Part shown: positions 1 to 3,997 of the stretch, in pieces
Layout: every line of letters starts with the position of its first letter
Numbering within the stretch: position 1 is the stretch's first letter
Notes under the pieces: generated by a model
Told to the model about the DNA's origin: nothing
The model's input: only the letters and a program-made list of their open reading frames with translations
Database searches by the model: none
Source of the DNA: CAVALG01 sp963589585
GTDB taxonomy: Bacteria > Bacillota > Clostridia > Oscillospirales > Acutalibacteraceae
DNA: 7,112 bases
Assembly (NCBI GenBank): GCA_963589585.1
Contig: CAVALG010000157.1
Span: forward strand, 1-7,112
Direction of reading: 5' to 3'
Translations under genes and position numbers: made by a program

Positions 1-60
1 TTTTTCTCTCCCTCCGTCACGGCTGCGCCGTGCCACCTCCCTCGTCAGAGGGAGGCAAGG
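1..60 (+). repeat. Hairpin arm, class II
   Basis: First stem CACGGC-tgc-GCCGTG; second stem CCTCCCTC-gtca-GAGGGAGG. The window edge may cut the left end. Confidence 0.75.
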
Positions 61-126
61 GTTTTGTGCATACTTGCGGCAAGCAGCGTTTATCGTCTAT
101 CTTATAATTTTCCGTTATACTGCAAC

Positions 127-192
127 CCTTGGCTCCCTCTGACGAGGGAGCTGTCAAAAATCTTCGATTTTTGACTGAGGGAGAGAAGAAAG
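127..192 (-). repeat. Hairpin arm, class I, inverted
   Basis: Second stem GCTCCCTC-tgac-GAGGGAGC comes first on this strand, followed by CAAAAATC-ttc-GATTTTTG. Identical to the arm at 3811-3875. Confidence 0.75.
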
Positions 193-296
193 ACTAACTG
201 TAAGCAACATTTACTGTCTGTTATCAAAGTACCGTTACAATATTTTAGTTTAACAATAGACGGGAAACAGTTCATACCGCCGGCTTTTTCTCTCCC
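127..296 (+). repeat. 170-bp perfect inverted repeat, left copy
   Basis: Base-by-base comparison gives an exact reverse complement of 3706-3875 with no mismatch. It covers a whole class I arm, an S module and the linker up to CTCTCCC. At 297 the match stops where a heptad-bounded element begins. Confidence 0.95.
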
Positions 297-302
297 CCAA
301 GC

Positions 303-337
303 TAGATGTTAGACATTAGATTTTAGACTGTAGACCG
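303..337 (+). repeat. Five-heptad array
   Basis: TAGATGT, TAGACAT, TAGATTT, TAGACTG, TAGACCG. Left end of the 228-bp element. Confidence 0.85.
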
Positions 338-338
338 T

Positions 339-379
339 GGTAACGATAGTTTGATAACAGACGGTAAATTGTTATTACC
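339..379 (+). repeat. S module, 41-nt inverted identical pair, left
   Basis: Exact reverse complement of 3254-3294. Core: TTTGATAACAGACGGTAAAT. It lies between heptads and arm. Confidence 0.85.
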
Positions 380-384
380 ATTGG

Positions 385-444
385 TTTTTCTCTCCCTCCG
401 TCACGGCTGCGCCGTGCCACCTCCCTCGTCAGGTGGAGGCAAGG
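385..444 (+). repeat. Hairpin arm, class II, inside the 228-bp element
   Basis: First stem CACGGC-tgc-GCCGTG, as at position 1. The second stem has changed (AGGTGG in place of the GAGGG side), leaving a 5-6 bp stem with a larger loop. Confidence 0.7.
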
Positions 445-496
445 GATTTCAGCATAACAGCAGCCTATCGTCTATTATCAATCTACCGTTACCTAA

Positions 497-531
497 TCTA
501 ACATCTAGCGTCTAAAATCTAACATCTAGCA
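497..531 (-). repeat. Five-heptad array, inverted
   Basis: Plus strand: TCTAACA, TCTAGCG, TCTAAAA, TCTAACA, TCTAGCA. Right end of the 228-bp element. Confidence 0.85.
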
Positions 532-601
532 AGGCAAGAGGTTTAAGCATACTTGCGGCAAGCAGCGTTTACCGTCCATCTTTTATCTTACTTCAATCAA
601 A

Positions 602-636
602 TCTAATGTCTAACATCTAAAATCTAACATCTAACA
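602..636 (-). repeat. Five-heptad array touching a stop codon
   Basis: Plus strand: TCTAATG, TCTAACA, TCTAAAA, TCTAACA, TCTAACA. The next heptad slot (637) starts with TCA, the complement of the membrane gene's TGA stop. Confidence 0.85.
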
Positions 637-1161
637 TCACAAATACCTTGAAATTTTGGGGCGGATACGGTAGATATACACCGCGGCGGCGCGCGCAAGG
701 GCAAAATCGTAAATAACAAAGGTAACATTGCCTGCGGCAAGCAGAAGCCACATAAATTTGCCGGTAAGTTCGCCCGAATCGGGCAATGCGAGCCCGAAAA
801 CGCTTATCATTAAATAGTATGAAAGCAGGATTGCGCCGTTAAAGCACAGCAATTTTAGCGCAAAAGTTACCGCTTTAGGCATATGTTTTTCAAGCAATCC
901 TTTAAGTATGGGATAATAGCCGAAGAACAGAATGTACAGCACCTTGCTTTCGGGCTCTGCAAAAACTGCGGTAAGCAGGGCGGAAACGCCGTATGACAAA
1001 AAGGCAGGTCCTGCGCCGTACTCTATAAGCAGCACGGCTGAAAAAGCGCCGGCGAGAGCCGGCACTGCATATGTGAGGTACGGAAAGTACGAAACCAACA
1101 TCATAACCGATGAAAGCGCGGCGATTATTCCGCAAACCGCCGCTTTTTTTGACTTTTTCAT
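637..1161 (-). CDS. Polytopic membrane protein, possibly S-component-like
   Basis: A 174-residue integral membrane protein of unproven function. After a basic N-terminus (MKKSKK) there are about six hydrophobic segments, roughly at residues 7-26, 32-49, 52-68, 73-90, 97-126 and 136-163, followed by a basic tail (RIRPKISRYL). Recognisable spots are GYYPILK (81-87), FNG (107-109) and GNVTFVIYDFALARA (144-158). The size and helix pattern resemble the small substrate-binding S components of ECF vitamin transporters, but no ligand motif is recognised and no ECF ATPase or T component is nearby, so that is only a guess. It is the last gene of the operon. Its ATG lies 4 nt after the stop of the J-domain gene and has no clear Shine-Dalgarno sequence, which suggests translational coupling. 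Its TGA stop directly adjoins a heptad repeat array at 602-636. Confidence is high that it is a gene and low for its function. Confidence 0.82.
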   Translation of the reverse strand: MKKSKKAAVCGIIAALSSVMMLVSYFPYLTYAVPALAGAFSAVLLIEYGAGPAFLSYGVSALLTAVFAEPESKVLYILFFGYYPILKGLLEKHMPKAVTFALKLLCFNGAILLSYYLMISVFGLALPDSGELTGKFMWLLLAAGNVTFVIYDFALARAAAVYIYRIRPKISRYL

Positions 1162-1165
1162 AATA

Positions 1166-1780
1166 TCAGCAGCAGCGTATCAGGTCGCCGCCCATACATT
1201 CGCAGCAGCAATCAGCACAGATAAGCCCTTGGCAGACATCGCACGGGGTGCAGCCGCCGTTCCCGTAGGGGTTTGAGTTGCCGTAATAGCCGCCGAATCC
1301 GCCGCCGCGCCGATTTTGAAGGTTATTAAACGCCGCCGCGTACTCTTTATTTGACGGGTCAAGCCTACAGGCGTTTGAATATGATGTAAAGGCTTCCTGA
1401 TACCAGCCCTTGCGGTCAAGCAGCAGCCCGTTAAGATAGTACCATTCGGCGCCCCTTGAACTTAAAGGGATACCGTCAAGGATTGCGCGCGCGTCGTCAA
1501 GTCTGCCCGAATTGATTAGCCTGCGCACATCGCCGTAACTGCCCGAACCCGAAGCGCCCGAATATCCGCCCGACGAGCCTGTGCCCGTACCGCGGCGTTC
1601 GTCCATTATTCTGTCGTACGCGTCGTTTATTTCCTGCATTTTTTGTTTAGCAAGGTCGGAAAGCGGATTATCGGCATAGTTATCCGGATGGTACTTGCGC
1701 GCCATCTTTCTGTAAGCGTCTTTGACCTGTTCGTCGGTTGCGCTGCGGTCGATTCCCAAAACAACATAGGGGTCGTTCAT
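1166..1780 (-). CDS. J-domain protein with TPR-like middle and Cys-rich tail
   Basis: A 204-residue DnaJ-type co-chaperone, expected to stimulate the ATPase of DnaK (Hsp70) in the cytoplasm. The J domain covers residues 3-63, with the diagnostic HPD at 31-33 and helix III/IV text KMQEINDAYDRI. A Gly/Ser linker (64-82) follows. Residues 83-157 resemble two TPR-like helical hairpins (LDDARAILDGI; WYYLNGLLLDRKGWYQEAF). A Gly/Tyr/Asn stretch (159-176) leads into a tail with ten Cys in 28 residues (177-204). The zinc-finger and C-terminal domains of true DnaJ are absent, so this is a specialised J protein and not dnaJ. An in-frame TTG at 1786 would overlap the upstream stop and sit only 2 nt from the ribosome binding site; the ATG at 1780 has the better spacing and gives the usual MNDPY start. 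The gap to the DUF5685 gene is 2 nt. The tail may bind metal or be redox-active (inference). Confidence 0.88.
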   Translation of the reverse strand: MNDPYVVLGIDRSATDEQVKDAYRKMARKYHPDNYADNPLSDLAKQKMQEINDAYDRIMDERRGTGTGSSGGYSGASGSGSYGDVRRLINSGRLDDARAILDGIPLSSRGAEWYYLNGLLLDRKGWYQEAFTSYSNACRLDPSNKEYAAAFNNLQNRRGGGFGGYYGNSNPYGNGGCTPCDVCQGLICADCCCECMGGDLIRCC

Positions 1781-1782
1781 AT

Positions 1783-2658
1783 TCAATGCTCCTTATCCGC
1801 GCCGCCTTTTATAACCATAGCGCGCGTATTTTTTATTCCGAGATACAATATATTTTGCAATATTGACCGATATTTTTTAACATCAAGCAGTTCAAACGCC
1901 TTTTCACACTCAACCTCGCAGACCATAAGATTAGGCTCAAGGTACGCTTTTGCGAACGCCTGCGGCGATGTTTCTTTTGACATTTTAAAGGGTGTTTTTA
2001 AAGGGTTAAACCGCCCTTTTTTGATATCTTCGGGAAAATCCTCGCCCGCGTCAAGCAAATAAATCCATTTACCCAAACAGTAGCCCAAATGTTTTAGCAC
2101 CCGTTCCTCGGCGGAATTTCGTGCAGGCAGGGCAAAAATTCGTGAAAGTGCGTTTGCGGAGGGTTCCGCCGCACGGTCAATACCCGTGGTTTCGTCCTTT
2201 TGCGCCTGTGATTGGGTTTGTTTATACTCATTTATTATGTCCGAAAGTTCGGGATATCTGCTGTAGGCTTTTTTCGCCGCGCGTTTTAAAGTCGGTAAAC
2301 ATAACCGATAGGGAAGGGATTTAAATAATCCCTCGTCTTCAATATTGTCCTCCGCTTTATATTCGCAAAGCGCAACGGTGACCGCCGCGGCAAGCCGCAG
2401 TTCCTCACTGCCGCTTGTACAGTAATTGCACTTTTTAAGCGGATTACAGGTGCAGCGTTTTTTCTCGTATGCCGCTTTTTCGTCATTGAGCGACATAAAA
2501 ATCAAACTTAAAAAGGTGAAATCATAGCTCAGCAATGCCCGCATAACCGCGCCGTATTCTTTCCCAATAGTGCGGCAAAGTGCGCAATATACCGCTTTAT
2601 AGGTATCAAATTCCCTGTAGGTCATTTCGGGCTTATACGCTTTAACATAACCGAGCAT
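1783..2658 (-). CDS. DUF5685 family protein, Cys- and Asp-motif helical protein
   Basis: A 291-residue, mostly alpha-helical protein of unknown function, assigned from memory to DUF5685. The start MLGYVKAYKPEMTYREFDTYKAVYC followed by ALCRTIGKEYG and LSYDFTFL is typical of that family in Clostridia. Cysteines at 25, 28, 69, 71, 77 and 80 form two close groups that could hold a metal. Two acidic motifs stand out: EDNIEDEG (103-110, D104/D108) and DAGEDFPEDIKKGRFNP (203-219, D203/D207/D211). Their form and order recall the two Asp-rich motifs of phytoene/squalene synthases, so a terpenoid-synthase-like fold is possible (inference). No signal peptide is seen; hydrophobic stretches are short. It is the first gene of the operon, with ATG at 2658 preceded by AGAGGTGA. 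Its last codons contain the ribosome binding site of the J-domain gene. Gene confidence is high, family good, activity unknown. Confidence 0.8.
   Translation of the reverse strand: MLGYVKAYKPEMTYREFDTYKAVYCALCRTIGKEYGAVMRALLSYDFTFLSLIFMSLNDEKAAYEKKRCTCNPLKKCNYCTSGSEELRLAAAVTVALCEYKAEDNIEDEGLFKSLPYRLCLPTLKRAAKKAYSRYPELSDIINEYKQTQSQAQKDETTGIDRAAEPSANALSRIFALPARNSAEERVLKHLGYCLGKWIYLLDAGEDFPEDIKKGRFNPLKTPFKMSKETSPQAFAKAYLEPNLMVCEVECEKAFELLDVKKYRSILQNILYLGIKNTRAMVIKGGADKEH
1789..1794 (-). promoter_or_regulatory. Ribosome binding site deciding the J-domain start
   Basis: AAGGAG lies 8 nt before the ATG at 1780 and only 2 nt before the in-frame TTG at 1786. This favours the ATG. The hexamer is made by the last Lys-Glu codons of the DUF5685 gene, so the two genes are translationally linked. 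Confidence 0.75.
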
Positions 2659-2662
2659 AGAT

Positions 2663-2670
2663 TCACCTCT
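2663..2670 (-). promoter_or_regulatory. Ribosome binding site of the DUF5685 gene
   Basis: AGAGGTGA is placed about 4-6 nt before the ATG at 2658. It is close to the anti-16S consensus and supports this start. Confidence 0.7.
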
Positions 2671-2675
2671 CTTTC

Positions 2676-2681
2676 ATCATA
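2676..2681 (-). promoter_or_regulatory. Possible -10 box of the three-gene operon
   Basis: TATGAT on the minus strand sits between the last repeat and the first gene, about 18 nt before the ATG. No good -35 box is found at 16-18 nt; TTAACC lies too far upstream at about 21 nt. The leader would be very short. Weak call. Confidence 0.25.
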
Positions 2682-2722
2682 CGACAGTTACGCCGCTTAA
2701 TTGGTTAAGAATGTGTGAACTT

Positions 2723-2757
2723 TAGACTTTAGATTTTAGATGTTAGACATTAGATGG
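2723..2757 (+). repeat. Five-heptad array
   Basis: TAGACTT, TAGATTT, TAGATGT, TAGACAT, TAGATGG. Nearest array to the start of the three-gene operon, about 65 nt upstream of its first ATG. Confidence 0.85.
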
Positions 2758-2808
2758 GGTGGCGGTAGTTTTGATAACAGACGGTGAATTGAGATTTCGG
2801 TTAGTTTT

Positions 2809-2919
2809 TTCTCTCCCCCGAGCTAGATGTTAGACATTAGATGGTAGACATTAGATGTGGTTGGCGGTGGTTTTGATAATGGACGGTGAATTGAGATTTC
2901 AGTAGCTTTCTTCTCTCCC
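2809..2919 (+). repeat. 102-bp tandem duplication, first unit
   Basis: Identical over 111 bases to 2911-3021, a period of 102. The unit is CTCTCCCCCGAG, five heptads and an S module. A diverged third unit lies just upstream (2710-2808). Confidence 0.95.
2824..2858 (+). repeat. Five-heptad array in tandem unit 1
   Basis: TAGATGT, TAGACAT, TAGATGG, TAGACAT, TAGATGT. Confidence 0.85.
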
Positions 2920-3021
2920 CCGAGCTAGATGTTAGACATTAGATGGTAGACATTAGATGTGGTTGGCGGTGGTTTTGATAATGGACGGTGAATTGAGATT
3001 TCAGTAGCTTTCTTCTCTCCC
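2911..3021 (+). repeat. 102-bp tandem duplication, second unit
   Basis: Identical to 2809-2919. It runs directly into the class I arm of the composite at 3010. Perfect identity implies a recent duplication. Confidence 0.95.
2926..2960 (+). repeat. Five-heptad array in tandem unit 2
   Basis: Identical to 2824-2858, being part of the duplicated unit. Confidence 0.85.
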
Positions 3022-3069
3022 TCAGTCAAAACGAAGTTTTGCCAGCTCCCTCGTCAGAGGGAGCCAAGG
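3010..3069 (+). repeat. Hairpin arm, class I, short stem
   Basis: First stem CAAAAC-gaa-GTTTTG, two base pairs shorter than other class I arms but still perfect; second stem GCTCCCTC-gtca-GAGGGAGC. Confidence 0.75.
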
Positions 3070-3185
3070 AATTTGCAGGTGGCGGCAGCCTAAGGACGGA
3101 CGGCAGATAATTCTTACTGCAAGTACAAAAAATTAACGCTAATCTTAATTTACTGTCTATCCGCAATTCTACGGTATGCACACCC

Positions 3186-3247
3186 CCTTGCCTCCATCTG
3201 ATGAGGGAGGTGGCTTTGCCGCAGGCAAAGACGGAGGGAGAGAAAAA
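3186..3247 (-). repeat. Hairpin arm, class II, inverted, third stem sequence
   Basis: The stem is CTTTGCC-gca-GGCAAAG on the plus strand, unlike any other arm here, while the flanks match the class II arm at 385-444. Confidence 0.75.
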
Positions 3248-3253
3248 ACCAAC

Positions 3254-3294
3254 GGTAATAACAATTTACCGTCTGTTATCAAACTATCGTTACC
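3254..3294 (-). repeat. S module, 41-nt inverted identical pair, right
   Basis: Exact reverse complement of 339-379, placed between the composite's class II arm and the four-heptad array. Confidence 0.85.
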
Positions 3295-3298
3295 GCAG

Positions 3299-3326
3299 TC
3301 TAACATCTAATATCTAACATCTAGTA
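3299..3326 (-). repeat. Four-heptad array, inverted
   Basis: Plus strand: TCTAACA, TCTAATA, TCTAACA, TCTAGTA. The only array with four units; its inverted homologue at 303-337 has five. Confidence 0.85.
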
Positions 3327-3389
3327 TGCCTCAAACCACTTCCGCGCGGCTCACCTGACAGTTACCGTCTGTTATCAAACTACCCGTTC

Positions 3390-3424
3390 TAGACATTAGA
3401 TTTTAGACACTAGATATTAGATAT
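3390..3424 (+). repeat. Five-heptad array
   Basis: TAGACAT, TAGATTT, TAGACAC, TAGATAT, TAGATAT. Left edge of block 3. Confidence 0.85.
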
Positions 3425-3477
3425 GAGTAACGGTAGTTTTAATAAAGGACGCTAATTACATCTATATTTTACTTTAG

Positions 3478-3540
3478 TTCTTCTCTCCCTCAGTCAAAAA
3501 TCAAAGATTTTTGCCAGCTCCCCCGTCAGGAGGAGCCAAG
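3478..3540 (+). repeat. Hairpin arm, class I
   Basis: First stem CAAAAATC-aaa-GATTTTTG. In the second stem a T:A pair has become C:G (GCTCCCCC / GGAGGAGC), with one C-A mismatch. Confidence 0.75.
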
Positions 3541-3657
3541 AAAATTGATAGTAACGGCAGCCTAAGGACGGACGGCAGATAATTTTTACTGTAAGTACAA
3601 AAAACTAAAGCTAATCTTAATTTACTGTCTATCCGCAATTCTACGGTATGCACAATC

Positions 3658-3717
3658 CCTTGCCTCCATCTGATGAGGGAGGTGGCACGGCGCAGCCGTG
3701 ACGGAGGGAGAGAAAAA
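3658..3717 (-). repeat. Hairpin arm, class II, inverted
   Basis: Stem CACGGC-gca-GCCGTG on the plus strand, although the surrounding composite is the sister of 3010-3247, whose stem is CTTTGCC/GGCAAAG. Confidence 0.75.
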
Positions 3718-3875
3718 GCCGGCGGTATGAACTGTTTCCCGTCTATTGTTAAACTAAAATATTGTAACGGTACTTTGATAACAGACAGTAAATGTTGCTT
3801 ACAGTTAGTCTTTCTTCTCTCCCTCAGTCAAAAATCGAAGATTTTTGACAGCTCCCTCGTCAGAGGGAGCCAAGG
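3706..3875 (-). repeat. 170-bp perfect inverted repeat, right copy
   Basis: Exact reverse complement of 127-296. It joins the outer end of the composite's class II arm to the single class I arm. With the left copy it brackets the operon and most of the repeat block. Confidence 0.95.
3811..3875 (+). repeat. Hairpin arm, class I, single
   Basis: Stem CAAAAATC-gaa-GATTTTTG, then GCTCCCTC-gtca-GAGGGAGC. It is not paired with an inverted class II arm and is followed directly by a reverse S-like piece and heptads. Confidence 0.75.
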
Positions 3876-3928
3876 AATTTGCAGGTGACGGCAGCCTGCC
3901 GTATATCATCAATCTACCGTTACCATAG

Positions 3929-3963
3929 TCTAACATCTAAAATCTAATATCTAACATCTAAAT
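3929..3963 (-). repeat. Five-heptad array, inverted, downstream of uvrA
   Basis: Plus strand: TCTAACA, TCTAAAA, TCTAATA, TCTAACA, TCTAAAT. It ends 34 nt from the uvrA stop. Confidence 0.85.
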
Positions 3964-3997
3964 TGCCGTCTGCTTTTAAATTTGCCGTTATCGCAAT

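Larger units (their letters stand above)
1..192 (-). repeat. Arm composite, short version
   Basis: A class II arm (1-60) faces an inverted class I arm (127-192) across a 66-nt interior. It has the opposite orientation to the composites at 3010 and 3478 and a shorter, different interior that includes GCATACTTGCGGCAAGCAGC, also present near 548. Confidence 0.65.
302..529 (+). mobile_element. Heptad-bounded MITE-like element, 228 bp
   Basis: The element begins CTAGATGTTAGA and ends TCTAACATCTAG, a perfect 12-bp terminal inverted repeat. CAAG lies directly outside both ends (298-301 and 530-533), as a target-site duplication would. Inside, in order, are five heptads, an S module (339-379), a class II arm (385-444), a reverse S-like module (466-493) and five inverted heptads. 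It encodes no protein, so any mobility would depend on an enzyme from elsewhere (inference). CAAG also occurs at arm ends, so the duplication may be coincidental. Confidence 0.55.
1..636. other. Gene-free region, mosaic of repeat modules
   Basis: No coding sequence is supportable here. In order it holds a class II/class I arm composite (1-192), a reverse S module (209-238), a truncated arm end (286-297), the complete heptad-bounded element (302-529), a segment starting GCAAGCAGCG with an S-like piece (558-593) and a heptad array (602-636) that stops at the stop codon of the membrane protein gene. No canonical Rho-independent terminator with a U-run is seen for the operon. Confidence 0.8.
3010..3247 (+). 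repeat. Arm composite, copy A of a ~240-bp direct repeat
   Basis: A class I arm (3010-3069), an interior of about 116 nt and an inverted class II arm (3186-3247). The interior is nearly identical to that of the composite at 3478-3717 from GGCAGCCTAAGGACGG through TCTACGGTATGCAC. The outer ends TTCTCTCCCTC and GAGGGAGAGAA are inverted repeats of each other. Confidence 0.75.
2723..3326 (+). mobile_element. Compound heptad-bounded block 2
   Basis: The order is heptads, S, truncated arm, heptads, S, truncated arm, heptads, S, then the arm composite 3010-3247, a reverse S (3254-3294) and four inverted heptads. Three left ends face only one right end. One extra left end is explained by the 102-bp tandem duplication. 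The outer edges point inward as in the 228-bp element, but no matching target-site duplication is seen. Confidence 0.45.
3478..3717 (+). repeat. Arm composite, copy B of a ~240-bp direct repeat
   Basis: Same plan and orientation as 3010-3247: class I arm (3478-3540), interior, inverted class II arm (3658-3717). The interior differs from copy A at only a few positions, but the hairpin stems in both arms differ from copy A. Confidence 0.75.
3390..3963 (+). mobile_element. Compound heptad-bounded block 3
   Basis: The order is five heptads, S (3427-3456), the arm composite 3478-3717, a linker with a forward S (3764-3794), a single class I arm (3811-3875), a reverse S-like piece (3898-3924) and five inverted heptads. 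The linker and the last arm belong to the 170-bp inverted repeat shared with 127-296. Confidence 0.45.
2682..3997. other. 1.3-kb gene-free repeat block between uvrA and the operon
   Basis: Nearly all of this stretch can be assigned to heptad arrays, S modules and hairpin arms. It holds two blocks whose heptads point inward, 2723-3326 and 3390-3963, separated by about 60 nt (3327-3389) that include one more S module at 3361-3388 (about ACCGTCTGTTATCAAACTAC). The last 30 nt before the uvrA stop (3966-3997) are a degenerate S-like sequence. No conserved ORF and no canonical terminator are visible. Confidence 0.8.

Noticed and set aside
932..1276. Plus-strand ORF of 114 codons opposite the membrane and J-domain genes
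   Set aside because: Antisense shadow of two well-supported genes, low-complexity Ala-rich product, no homology recognised.
1784..1786. TTG start for the J-domain gene
   Set aside because: Only 2 nt from the ribosome binding site and overlapping the upstream stop. The ATG at 1780 has 8-nt spacing and the typical N-terminus.
1643..2062. Plus-strand ORF of 139 codons opposite the operon
   Set aside because: Shadow of the DUF5685 and J-domain genes; the minus-strand proteins have clear motifs.
2700..2760. LexA (SOS) operator near GAAC at 2717
   Set aside because: The second half-site GTTC is missing at the required 4-nt spacing; GAAC alone is chance.
2723..3424. CRISPR array
   Set aside because: The unit is 7 bp with no unique spacers of uniform length, and there are no cas genes. 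The longer repeats are tandem or inverted duplications.
3811..3875. Rho-independent terminator for uvrA
   Set aside because: The stem-loops are stable, but no U-run follows either stem in the uvrA direction; the following bases are TGAGGGAGAG. It may still stabilise the transcript end.
3673..3888. Plus-strand 71-codon ORF across the repeat block
   Set aside because: It lies wholly in repeat arms and the S module, has no recognisable domain and no supported start. Its sequence is explained by the 170-bp repeat.
303..3963. Integron attC sites
   Set aside because: GTTAGAC and GTCTAAC fit the attC GTTRRRY / RYYYAAC consensus, but they come from heptads, usually appear in the wrong order, have no L boxes, and there is no integrase or promoterless cassette.
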